64,000 bases of DNA from Rotaria sp. Silwood1 (taxonomy: Eukaryota > Rotifera > Eurotatoria > Philodinida > Philodinidae), in contig CAJNOP010000012.1 of NCBI GenBank assembly GCA_905250075.1, positions 2,080,529 to 2,144,528 on the forward strand, given 5' to 3'. Below, piece by piece: positions 50,019 to 61,309 of this stretch. Below the pieces are notes generated by a model. That model saw only the letters and a list, made by a program, of their open reading frames with translations, did no database searches and was not told where the DNA came from. Within the stretch, counting starts at the first letter, position 1, and each line of letters begins with the position of its first letter. Both the position numbers and the translations under genes were made by a program.

Positions 50019-51033
50019 TCATTTTATTTCAGCTGGTAAATGAACATTATCTGCATATTGATTTGGAATGTTACCAGGAGGATCAAAGATAACAACACCA
50101 TACCACCAATTTCCATCATCAGATCGAGCTCTTCCAACACCAATTTCTGTTGATGCTCGCCAAACTAATTGTGTAAAATTTTCCGTATCTTTACGTCCAT
50201 CATAACCAAACATATATCGTTTTCCTTCTTTCATCCATTTTCTGACCATTTTTTCTCCTACGAAAAATAAAATTTAAATGATTTCTTATGATAAATAAAA
50301 AACATATGACTTAAACCTGTTAATTCAGCTTGAAATGATGCAGCATAATTTTCTCCAAGTGTTTGTCGTCCTAAATTACGCCACTCAGCTGGACTATGTT
50401 CTAATTTACCTGTACTAGCCATTTGTTCTGCCCAACGTTGAGCTATTTCAGATAATTGATCATTAAGTTCTAATGGTTGAGCTTCATATCGACGGCGAAA
50501 ACCATTGATTGCTTGAAGAGTTGCTTGAGCAAATATTTCATTAGGGTCTGATACACCAATATCGTTTGCTGAAAGAAATAAACATTAAATCCTACTTGAT
50601 ACATAGAAAATAAATACCTGACGCAGCTGAAATAACACGTGTATCATATTTTCCAACGAGACCTGTTCCAGTTGTACCACTAAATGAATCATCAAGTGAA
50701 TTTAATTCAGTCGGACTGAAAGGTCGTTCTGTACGAGGTGCAGGTTTGCGTGCCCGTGCATAAACATTTGGTTTATTCTTTTTAAATTTTTTCATAAAGA
50801 ATGCAGCAATACCTGATGTAGCATAAAAAACATTTTTTTCTAAACATTTTATAATTATTCTAACTCTTCTTACCAATACCAATCCCAGTGAATAATAAAC
50901 CTGTAATAGAATTGGTCAACCTGAAAATATTTAAAAATGGTAATGGAAAAATTCTGTTCAATTTATGTTATACATACCACATATACCAATAAGACTGAAG
51001 ACATACACTGAATTGAACTGCTGAAAGTCCCAT
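50019..51033 (-). CDS. CAP-domain (GAPR-1/GLIPR2-like) protein with N-terminal anchor
   Basis: Five minus-strand exons (50978-51033, 50874-50920, 50618-50812, 50317-50568, 50019-50257) give 262 residues. The N-terminus (about residues 1-42, including LTNSITGLLFTGIGIG and IAAFFM) is hydrophobic and is followed by KKFKKNK, so it is probably a membrane anchor. A linker leads to the CAP domain from about residue 105. CAP hallmarks are LEHSPAEWRNLGRQTLGENY (His and Glu of the cleft) and ENFTQLVWRASTEIGVGRA (CAP1 motif). In the usual GHFTQ-VW motif the second cleft His is replaced here by Asn (ENFTQ). Known CAP proteins act in secretion, lipid binding and immunity; GAPR-1 is Golgi-membrane bound. 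An acceptor CTTAAG precedes the ATG by eight bases. Family certain, function open. Confidence 0.9.
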
Positions 51034-51404
51034 TTTTTAACCTTAAGAAATGCTTGTTGTTTTGTGCAAATGCACACAAAGAAATATATGTCTTCTTTTT
51101 AAATGAAGTAAAAAAATGTTTGTTTCTGTGAAAGATAAAAAGTGCGAAGTGAAAATGAAAGCGAAAAAGACTCATGACAATGTACAGAATATGCATTTTT
51201 GCTGGAGCATTTTGTTTCATCTCATCATTAAAAAGAAAAACATAATGTCAATTCAGTTTAATGCCATTACCATGCTTTGTCGTTTTGCAGGCGTTGCCAT
51301 ATTTCTCTTTGTGATTAAATTCAAAAAACAGCAATTATAATGTTGGACGTTTGATCTATGAAAAAAAAACAACAGAGTATTTTCTTTTCGTTTTTTTTCT
51401 GTTA

Positions 51405-54400
51405 TTATACTTGTAATGAATGAATTAAATTGGCGAAAGTCGAAAAAAACCTAGTTGATGGTGTTATTTCCTTAGTAAAATAAGAAAGAGTTTTATGAAA
51501 TTGATCATTTGTTATTTGATAATATCGAACTATTTCATGTAATGTTTCTTGACAATTAGAAACAAATTTCTGTAATGATTCAATTATTTAATATCATTTT
51601 ATATTCAGAAGAATTTATAATTTTTACTTGAATTTCTATGTTTTCTTCGAATTTATTTATGCATAATTGAATTTGCTAAAATATAAACAAAAAAAAATTA
51701 ATAAATTCTTTTTTTTGTATTGTATACTTCAAATTCTTGTTTTATTTCGTCAATTCCAGATTTAATTAAATCTAAATCGACTAAAAAAACCAAAATTTAA
51801 AAAACCAAAACTTATGAATTAAAATAATTCAACTTTTGCTTGCAGATAAAATTAATTTATAATTTTGTTTAAGACCAAATATTTCTGAATGATGATCATT
51901 ACATATTTCTGAAACAATATTCATTATTGGTATACGTGTTTTTGATGTCTTTAAATCACATATCTTAAAATAAAACAGAATATTTAGTAAAAAAGAAAAA
52001 AAGACAAATAAAGTTATTTTCAAACTTTTGACAAATCATCAAGTGTAAGAATTCGCTGTGTTGCTGTTGGATTTAAATGATTAACTACAGAAAGTATGAT
52101 CTAAATTGAAATGTTTTTTAAATTAAATGCAAAATCAATCAAGAATATAAGAACTGACTTCAAGTAATTTTTTAATATGCTTTGATTGATATAAAAAGCA
52201 ACTAGCTTCATTTATTAGATGCATTTGATCTTTTAATAAATGATAATTATCAGCAAAGATTAGTTTAAATTTTAATGTATTTAATCGGTCCGTATAAAAT
52301 GGTATTTGAATAATCTATAATTCAACATTTTATATTGTAGAATTCGTTAATTATTTTAACTCACCTCATACATTAGTCGATCCGTTGGAGGTAATTTTTC
52401 TTTATCAATAGATAAATGACGAAAAGCATCGATCTATTTTTAATAGTAAAAAATTTGAGATAGTTAGGTTTAATTTTAATAAAATATAAAAATGATTTGC
52501 ACATGTTAATTTTTAACTTTGAATATCAACAGTATTCCGATGTAATTCATAGAAGACATTTTACTGATCTTTCTGCGTTTTAAATGAAACTATCCAGACT
52601 CAAGTCATTTTATGAAGCCATAAATAAAGGAGATTCAAGTAAAAGTCGCATTAATTGACTCCTGCTTTCATTCAGATTTGTTCAGTTTCATCGACAAGTT
52701 ACATGAATTTTAGTCCAAGCAATTTTCGACTTAGGTCGAAACTCATATAGAATTTCTGGTTTGGGCTTCAATTTTCCTAAAAATCTGAAATCCCATAAAA
52801 AATTGACACACTTTATTAACGAGAGTTTCGATTGAACTGATCGATGAAAAGAACTATTTTATTTTTCCAAAACAGTCGTTGTATATACTAACAAACTAGC
52901 AAAAAAACTCAATGTAGCTAGAAGACAACATGAACGAGAAGAAAAATTCCTTAACCATATCAATAAGAGATAACCTTTTCAAAAATACCTGAGGATAATC
53001 GTCTTGCCAACTATTATGTCATTCTCTTGAGCACTATGCGTTAATGATAAGGCTTATCTCTAAGCACTATAGAGTGTATCAATTGGTTATTGAACTAAAA
53101 CTTTTTATGAGAATTAATGAGAGAAACTTCGAACCGTACTGCAATTCTAATCTTTCTCATCTATCTTCCTCATTCGCATGACCCAGCAATATAAAAGAGC
53201 ACCTTCTAGAGTGAGCTTGCTTCCTCAAATTTACCAGTGCCCTCTTAGTAAATAATTGTCTCCTAAATAAATATATTAAAAACAGACACGAATATAAAAA
53301 ACACCTACTTCATAAACAACAAACAAAAATATAACCTAATACAAAGTTTTAGTTTTTTTAAATACATTGTATTGTAATGAGAGATATGCCGATCGTCAGA
53401 AAGTTAGGAGTTCAAGGAAATCAAATGGGATTCAGTGTTTTGAGCAACCTTATCCAGATTATATGTGTCAGTTTTTGTATTCTCGTTAATGTAGTTGTGT
53501 ACAGCCGTGTTTCTAGTCCTCTCATTACAGAATGCCGCGAGTTCCCTTTTAAGTCTTTGAATATTTCCAAGTCCCAAGGATTGAAGAAAATCAATTGGAA
53601 TTCCTTGTTAAGAACTCCTGAATTGGTATTTTATTTGTTAACTCTTGTAACTTCCTCAATGGAGTGACGTGTCATAGTGTTTCAAACTATCCTCACTGTA
53701 GAGTACCTTGAGTTTCTTGAATTCCACGTCAAGAGCTGTTGGATTTCCAATTTCTGACTGATCGGTATCACTGCCTATGTCTCCAGTTTTGAAGCCTTTT
53801 CCCTTCTTCCCTTTCTCTAGATGTTATTTATGAATGGTTCCTATCTTTTTTTATATCCCTAAACTCACACGTGTTCATACATATTATGATTTAATTTTTT
53901 TTTTACGTTATCGACGGATTGCTTAATCAGGATGCAGGATATATCCGTTTATTATCAATTTTAATTTGTATGATAATTCTTATCAAATAGGTTTTTTTTG
54001 TAAGCTGTAGAATCCTTTAATAGCGAAGCATAATTTTGTTGAATTTCTCACTCAATAGACTATTGCGTACTTAAAGTTTTTTTTTTAATCATTTAGTCAA
54101 ACAGAAACAGAACAAGCCAATATATTTATTCGTAAGAAAGACCCATGTTTTTCGATGAGAAAAAAAAACAAACTGGTGAAACTCAATACTTTTTAACTTG
54201 CTTTTTTTAACTACAAGAAAGAAAAACAAGTCGTTTTGAAAGCTTAAATACATGTTCTTTTTTTTTTACACATCAAAACTTTTTTTCGTTTCTTGTCTGC
54301 TTAAGTAGTACTATAGAATATTAACGATAGGCAATGCTGACAAGTCTTTCTATTTTCATCTTAAAAAATCATAAAAACGATAAGAAAAAGAGCAAGTTAA

Positions 54401-57400
54401 AAGTCAGAAAAGAATAAAAACAAAATCAGTACAGAACATGTTTTAATATCATGTTAATGTTCATATAAAGTGTGCCGTCCAATATAAAATCGAACTTAAA
54501 AAAACAATTTTCTGATTGAATTTTATTTTCTTGCATATATTTACCTCGATATCATTAGGTATATATTGAATTAAATGTTGTACGAGTTCGATTGAAATCA
54601 TTTCGAAATCAAAGTTTTTTATTGCTTGAGCTATTTCAATAGGACTACGTTTATTAAATGCCAATATAATGCCTAGAAACAAAGAAAGTTCGTCACCGAA
54701 TAAATTGACAATGATTCTTGAGTTGATTTTCTCTTTCAAAGTGCTTGGACACAATCATTCACCTTAGGCTTCGTTTCATTCTTGTCAAGATAAAACAAAA
54801 TCGAGTATCTTATTAGTATTTCATCTCTAGATAAACGCACGTAAAATATGTGCAATACTGACTCTATTATATATACAGAAAAAAATGTCACCGACATCAA
54901 TGCGGACCTGCCGCAATAAAAAAGAACAAAAAATCACAGTCAAATACATTGATTTGATCAAATCAAAAGAAATGATTTGGCTAATGAAAAATAGAAATTA
55001 ATGTTTATTAATAAGCTGCGATCGATGTGTCTTTAAAACCTTATGGCAAACCAAACTCAAATGTAAAACGTCCTGGAGTTGGACGTATTATTCCACTGGT
55101 GTAATAATAACGAATAGCTCGCGCTAATTTATCATATGTCATTACTAAAACAAAAAAAAAAATAAAGAAATTTATAATTATTATAAATAAAAATAAAATC
55201 AATGTACCTCTATCTGAATTTCTGCCCTTGACGTGTTGCCATAATTCAGCGGCAGCACTTTTCTCATAAAATTTAAAAATGCCTTTCCTTTTATCAACAT
55301 ATGCAGCAACATGAGAATAATTTGGATTATCAAGCAATTGCCGAAGAAATTCATATAATAAGGGTCTACGTTGTCTTCCAGTGATCCCATCCATGACATA
55401 CCATTCACGTACATTTGTTTGTGGCAAATTTGGTCGTACTCGATCTTGTTTTCTTTTCCGAGGTTTTTTCATGGGTGGTGATGATGGTGATAGATCAAAA
55501 TCTGGTGTAGGTGTTGGAATAGTAGGTATGCAATCGGCCATTTCAACAAGTCCAAAATCACAATTTATATCAGAAATTACATCATAAATTAGTTCGCTTT
55601 GCGCATATGCATTTGAATCTTGATTTCTATCAAACATTTTTGTAACTGCGTCATTATCAACGTTGGCTTGATCAAATATGGGTGGTTCCAATGAACGAAC
55701 AACCGGTAGTAATGACATCGGATTAGACGAATCACTACAAAATTTCATCACAGGATCGTTTGATCCATTTTGCAATGTTTGTGCATGTTGGTATATCCAA
55801 GCCACGAGATCATCGGTATTGTCAAACTGCTTTCCTCCAGAAGAACTTGATCGACCTAGATATTGATCGAATTCGTTACGCGAAGGAGGGTACGACGATG
55901 ATGGATTCATATTAGAAGACAAAATGAAGTTTCATATATTTAAGTCAGAACGAAAGAAAAAATGGATTGTATCTTGTATATACATATATATATATATGTG
56001 AAGGATTTTTTTCTCATTTTGTGATTCTTTTTCTTTCTTTCTCTTTTTTCTTTCTTTCTCTTTTTGACAAAAAAATAAAATATTTTGAAAGATCAGCATT
56101 TCTTCATTTTCTTTTTTTCCAATCGACGAAAATATGATGTATAAATAATTGTTGTTTTTTGCGCTTCATTTGTTCATGACAAACAAAACATAACATATGA
56201 GCTTATGAAATATTTATGTATTTTTTTATGCTTTTTCATAATAAAAACTAGACTATATTAAATTTTTTTATTTCATCATAAAAGATTACGTGTGTTGTAT
56301 ATTTATCAGCGAAATAAGATATTTTGGGCCTTACCCTTTTAGATGACAAAGGTTTTTTTTTTTCTTCGCTTTCCAACGCATAAATATCAGTGTTTTCGTT
56401 TCTTCTGAATCTTTTTGTTTTATTTTTTTTTTCATGAGTCATTCGCAAAACGTAAAGTATATTTCGCCGACAAGCTCACTTTTATGTGAAAATAATGTTT
56501 TCGGTTGAAATCATGCTTTTGTATTCCAGTAACCAAGTGAAGAACACTTTCGTATTTGTCAGAAAAACTATTTTCGTTTCTACCCTTCTGTCACCTTGAT
56601 AGAAAGAGAAACATTATGACTCATTTATGTATAAATAAAATACGCATTATTGGTAATTTGGTAAAATGCGAAAAAAAATATTAACTAATTTGGAAAAATC
56701 GTACAAACCAAGGTTATATGATTTACGCTTGTCAAGAATCGTTTTGATTTTTGACTCATTCATTGTATTTGAATTTTCTTAAGAGAAAAAAAACAAAATT
56801 TTGTTTTAAAAAAAAAGTTTTTTAAATGATTTACTTTCATTTATTGTTTTAATTAATGGATTAAAATAGCCAGCAACATCGTAATTTTTCGCCTATAGAA
56901 AAACTGATTCAAGATGGGAGTAAAAAAACACAAAAAATTGTCATGATTCCTTGTTGCGTTTTATTTTAGTGACTCAAAATCAATAACATTTAATTTTTCT
57001 TGTAAAAAATCAAATTAATATCTTTCGTAAGTACTTGAAGTGATTTCTTACAAGCGAGGTTAAAAATAAATAACTCTTACTTTGGACCATAAAGTTTCTT
57101 GATCAGGTGAAATAATTGCTGTTTTAAATGACTTTGATTGTAATTTAATTGCTAAATCGAACGAGTTTGGTAATGGTGGTGCTTGAGGAATAGATACTTT
57201 TGTGTCTGCTTTAATTTCAATCAATGATGGTGATCGAGTACTAGACACAGATTTAACTATTGGTATTGATAGTTTAGAGTTTTCATTTTTTGTAATTTCT
57301 ATTGATACACGTCTTGTAGTATTTTTTCGTGGGAACGAAGTAGGACTGTGGAATAAAGAAAGTTGATCAATATCAGTGACACGATTTGATTCTTTTCTAT

Positions 57401-57557
57401 TATATATTTTTTCAAATTTTTGAATTTTATTTGTTGCCGAACGAATTACATGACCCACAATTGATGTATCATTTGATGAACGAGTAATAGAATCTGAATC
57501 ACAACCAAGGAAATAAAGTTGAAACTGAATATCTGATTCATTCGATGATGGTAACAT
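51405..57557 (-). CDS. Short formin (FH2 actin nucleator)
   Basis: Eleven minus-strand exons in agreeing phase: 57081-57557, 56835-56892, 56709-56777, 54545-54672, 52365-52433, 52159-52314, 52026-52100, 51834-51963, 51728-51780, 51628-51675 and 51405-51569. They give 475 residues. Residues 1-135 are disordered. The FH2 domain follows: ETLWSKAKNYDVAGYFNPL (lasso/linker), KSYNLGIILAFNKRSPIEI, DRLMYEIIQIPFYTDRLNTL, then LSVVNHLNPTATQRILTLDD and ICDLKTSKT (the GNxLN and DTKS regions), and helices DLDLIKSGIDEIKQ to the end. FH2 dimers nucleate and cap actin filaments. No GBD/FH3 or true FH1 is present; only PQAPPLPNS remains, so this is a minimal or divergent formin. The donor of exon 8 (GTTGAA) is weak. 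Intron 3 contains a complete ETS gene on the same strand. Confidence 0.85.
53656..53820 (-). other. Open GC-richer stretch in formin intron 4
   Basis: A minus-strand frame open for about 55 codons, including GDIGSDTDQSEIGNP and EFKKLKVLYSEDSLKHY. It lies in a patch (53370-53830) richer in GC than the surrounding intron. The residue mix looks protein-like, but no family is recognised and no exon context exists. Possibly a relic of an inserted sequence. Confidence 0.25.
55041..55910 (-). CDS. ETS-domain transcription factor, nested gene
   Basis: Two minus-strand exons, 55208-55910 and 55041-55144, with a 63-base intron, give 268 residues. ATG 55910 is the first in-frame Met. Residues 1-160 are acidic and Ser/Pro-rich, consistent with an activation domain, and end in a basic PPMKKPRKRK stretch. 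The ETS domain follows at about residues 175-266: RPLLYEFLRQLLDNPNYSHV, YVDKRKGIFKFYEKSAAAEL, then MTYDKLARAIRYYYTSGII, where the two Arg of the recognition helix contact GGA in DNA. The TPGRFTFEFG end and AAxLW region resemble the Spi/PU.1-ELF side of the family, but subfamily placement is inference. It works in the nucleus. The whole gene lies inside formin intron 3 on the same strand. Confidence 0.93.
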   Translation of the reverse strand: MNPSSSYPPSRNEFDQYLGRSSSSGGKQFDNTDDLVAWIYQHAQTLQNGSNDPVMKFCSDSSNPMSLLPVVRSLEPPIFDQANVDNDAVTKMFDRNQDSNAYAQSELIYDVISDINCDFGLVEMADCIPTIPTPTPDFDLSPSSPPMKKPRKRKQDRVRPNLPQTNVREWYVMDGITGRQRRPLLYEFLRQLLDNPNYSHVAAYVDKRKGIFKFYEKSAAAELWQHVKGRNSDRGTLILFLFIIIINFFIFFFVLVMTYDKLARAIRYYYTSGIIRPTPGRFTFEFGLP

Positions 57558-57904
57558 GATAATCTAAAAATTTTTATTAGTTCTTGTAAAAGATAATTAA
57601 CATGAAATTCTCGTTCAAAATTCAAAAGGTTCGAGTATTGGAAAAAATTCAGTTATGCATCAAAATTTCTTTTTATCACTACTAGAGTCCGTCTGATTGG
57701 ACTAGATCTAGATTTTGAACCATAACAACGGGTCATACTCGTAAAGTAGCAAGTTTATTATAACTTGATTATTGTAACATCGTTCTCAAGATTGTTTGAG
57801 TGATGTATCCCGAGCAAAATACAAATAATCGATAAAAAGTATTGCGTATCTTCGAAATGATTTGACGATTCCTGAAAGCATGTTTCTATGTGTCGAATAG
57901 TTTT

Positions 57905-58390
57905 TGACTCAGGACTATATATATCATACAGGTTCTAATGAGCAATGAATACTCCGAGAAGAGTTCGGCTTAATAACTTATTGCTGCTGAGGCACCATAT
58001 GTTTTAGAAAAATACCATGGTTTTTCTCATGGACATCAAGAAAAATCTGTTTTGGAATTTAATTTGAAAATTTACACAGTGACAGACCTAATGAAGTATA
58101 ATTTATTGTAAAAGTTTTGAATTGTTTAATTGCGCTTATTTTAAAACAAGAACATTAAAACTTACCTTTATATATGAGCTGCGTAACAAATATGCTTTGG
58201 TCTTTATGGGAAGTGTCAGGTTGCAGTTCGAAATTCTGTTTTCTTAATGTTTATGAGAAAAAGCAGAACATTCTGCTAAAAATACAAGATCTCGGCAGTA
58301 ATAAGCTGTTAATTCGAACTCTTTTCAGAATATTCATAGCTCATGAGAGTCTACATGATGCACATAGAAACAATTTAAGAGCGATTTGAC
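57905..58390. mobile_element. Palindromic MITE, family E copy 3
   Basis: Left arm (about 57925-58090) and right arm (about 58200-58370) are reverse complements with gaps. Paired words are CTTATTGCTGCTGAG/CTTATTACTGCCGAG, TTTTTCTCATGGACAT/TTTTTCTCATAAACAT and AGCAATGAATACTC against GAATATTCATAGCT on the opposite arm. The element lies upstream of the formin gene. It is non-coding; the 71-codon frame 58174-58389 is a by-product of the arm. Confidence 0.7.
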
Positions 58391-59837
58391 ACATAGAGAA
58401 ACATTTTCTAATCCAAATTAATACATTTCGTCGACATTAAGAATATGGTTTGGGTCCGGGTTTAGGCCTGAAACACTTTCACTAAATCAGATCTAAATAT
58501 TTAGGAATAGACTAGGTTCACTCGCAGTCGATTCAAGATACATAATATCATAATGCAATGTTTACAACAAATCTATAGAACTATGCATACAACTTCAAAC
58601 AATACTGAATCATAAGTCACGCAAAGTGTTTCTACTATATAGTGTAATAGTTTAGCAGTAATTTTCTTTTTAGTACGGCGTGACAGCAGCTCATTATGGA
58701 GCCTCGATATTTTTATTGTTAGAATGAGTGAAGTCTCTACTACAGAACTGTATCATAATATTTCGTTCGAAATACTTACCGAAAGCTATAAAGTTTTAAA
58801 AACATATTTGATTGAAAAAGTATCTTTTGATCGATTTGTCTTGCATTCAGCTTTCAAAATTTTTAGGCATGCTATACGTGAGTGTAGTTGTGCGATACGG
58901 GCTTTCTAGTGATATCACAGTACTCGAGTTATGAAATTATAGGTTCCACAGAAAATAGTTTTATTAAAAAAGTTAACTTTCCCTCAGCAACGTTCAATGG
59001 AGTTTTTCTCGTAATATCTAATGTTTTGTTTTATATAATGTGCTCTTAATGACAGTTCACTAAACTCTAATTGGTTCCAAAATATGGAGTTGCACTTGTT
59101 TATAATGAGCTATCGTAGTACTACAAAATCCGGCAAAAGACAGAAAATAGTTTCTAAATGAATGGAGATTCTCTTCTAAATTTCAGAAGCGTCCAAAGAA
59201 CTTTTCAGTTCTCAGTACTTATTTTGAACAAATTATTTTTACAAAACTTTGTAGTAGAGATTTCCCTCTTTCAAATAAGAAAACTATGAAATCCTCACGA
59301 TAAGTTGTCGTCACGCTACAATCAATTGATAATTCAAACGAAATATGACATGGTGATTTCTTTTACATGAGAAACATAAACAATTTTCGTTGTTCTCTAT
59401 ACAATTGAAGAGTTTCCTATTAATACTTATAACTATAAATAAAAGGCTCGATTTCATGCTTAAAGATGAACTGTGCAAACCTTCTTCATAATCTGTTAAA
59501 TGTTAGTGAATAACTACATTGCAATGAGAGAGATATAAAAAAAACCACACGACCACTCATTTTTAGCAGCTATGATTTAGAACAAATATTCGAAAATTCA
59601 AATTTTTGTATAAAATTTTATATAGAAGCAATACAATAAAAATTATTGTTTTGTATTTCTATATCTCTCATGAATAATTAATATTTTTTTAATATGCATA
59701 ATTTACTTATCAATACTAAATAGCATTTTGTAGTTCGATAAAGGTCTAATAATTCGTTTGATAAGAAAATATCTTCGACCTTTATTCATTTCAAAAGACA
59801 TTCAACATCTTTTTTTGTTTTCATTTTACAAACAAAT
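58391..59837. other. Intergenic, possible further weak palindrome
   Basis: No gene was recognised. TAGTACGG, then AGCTCATTAT near 58672-58700 faces ATAATGAGCT, then GTAGTAC near 59103-59120 in inverted orientation, so another old foldback copy may span about 58670-59120. The evidence is thin. Confidence 0.3.
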
Positions 59838-60968
59838 ATGATGGCAAAATTTACCATTTTAATAAATATAAACATATCAATATTTATATTCCTAGTCTAT
59901 TTGTCTTCTGTAACAAGTATTAATGATAAATGTGATGATAAAATATTTATGTTAATTTCAACTAAAAATATTTTTCTACTCAATTTTGATTTCGAACAAA
60001 AGTATTCATCAAGCTTGATCTATGAAACAAAACCAAATACAACTATTGAAAATGGTTTATTTTATAAACGAACAAATACAATTATTTTATTAATTAATCA
60101 ATTAAATGAAACATATTCTATAGTTACATTACATATTTATGATACTATATATAATTATTGGATAGAAAAATCAAACAATGTTAAATATTCAACATATATT
60201 TCTATCTCACTTGGTCAACGTTATTTATACGTATTAAATAATCAAACAATGTTATTACAAATATTTACTTTACCATTAACATCAACACCTTATAAACAAA
60301 CTTATTTACTAGATTTACCAAAAAATCAAACAATATTAAATTATATTATTGATGAAAAATTTAATTCTTTATGGATTTTATTTAAAACTGCTTCATATCA
60401 ATTATATGTATGTCAATTAAAAACTTATCATTGTTACTTATATATGAATTTAATTAATTTAAATAAACCAGTACAAGTATATATTAATTGGATACATCAA
60501 AAATTATATATTAATTCAAAAAATTCTTTAATTATATTTGATTATAATCAAAATCATACGGATTATAAAATTCATTATTTTAATTCTACACAAGAAAATC
60601 AAAATCAATTTTTAACAATATGTGAAAAAACTAATTTTATTGAATATTTATCTATTGATTATACTAATAAACAACAAATATGTTTACAAACATGTCAATA
60701 TTTACCATTAATATTAAATGATACAAATCATATACATACAATACGAAGAGTTTCAATCATCTCGAATATTTTTTATTGTTCAAAACAACGACAAATTGCT
60801 AAAATAATTATAATGATTTTAATTTTGATTGATATTGCAGTAATATTAGGCGTTATTATTTGGTTAACATATAAATATGTTCATCAATCAACATTAAATA
60901 ACGATAGAAAACAAATGAGTAGTGGAACTATTTGGACAAGTGATAATGATTCTGTAACACATTTTTAA
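59838..60968 (+). CDS. Single-exon type I membrane protein, unknown
   Basis: One uninterrupted exon of 376 residues. The N-terminus is hydrophobic (MMAKFTILININISIFIFLV), consistent with a signal peptide cleaved near residue 27. The extracellular part of about 290 residues is rich in Asn/Ile/Tyr/Leu with many N-x-S/T sites and about eight cysteines in its second half. It has beta-propeller-like alternation: repeated hydrophobic strands such as YLYVLNNQ, LWILFKTASYQLYVC and KLYINSKNSLIIFDY. A transmembrane helix (IAKIIIMILILIDIAVILGV and on) lies at about residues 321-345, followed by a short cytosolic Ser/Thr-rich tail. The fold could be a six-bladed YWTD/NHL-like propeller, but no diagnostic motif is complete. 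Very AT-rich codon use fits the host. A poly(A) signal AATAAA lies near 61004. Lineage-specific receptor or adhesion protein is a guess. Confidence 0.75.
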   Translation: MMAKFTILININISIFIFLVYLSSVTSINDKCDDKIFMLISTKNIFLLNFDFEQKYSSSLIYETKPNTTIENGLFYKRTNTIILLINQLNETYSIVTLHIYDTIYNYWIEKSNNVKYSTYISISLGQRYLYVLNNQTMLLQIFTLPLTSTPYKQTYLLDLPKNQTILNYIIDEKFNSLWILFKTASYQLYVCQLKTYHCYLYMNLINLNKPVQVYINWIHQKLYINSKNSLIIFDYNQNHTDYKIHYFNSTQENQNQFLTICEKTNFIEYLSIDYTNKQQICLQTCQYLPLILNDTNHIHTIRRVSIISNIFYCSKQRQIAKIIIMILILIDIAVILGVIIWLTYKYVHQSTLNNDRKQMSSGTIWTSDNDSVTHF

Positions 60969-61309
60969 ATATAAAACAAACCATTAAATAATCTCGCAAG
61001 TTAAATAAATTTTAGATTAAAAAAAAAAGAATAATTAATGATTGTTAAGTAATAAAATTAAAATTTTATTGACTCACATTCATTGCAATAGTTAGTTTTT
61101 TTTCATGATTTTTTTTCTTTTTAATATTTTATTCAATTTTGTAGGTATTCTGAAGATGAAAATGAAATTCAAATATTTCTACTAAAAATCATCCATGTCA
61201 AATGATCATCATTTGATTAAATATACTGTACAAAACATAAGATGTACAAAAGTATCAAAAAAAAATTTACGAGAGTAGTCTCTCAACTTATTAATCACTT
61301 TGAAGTCTG

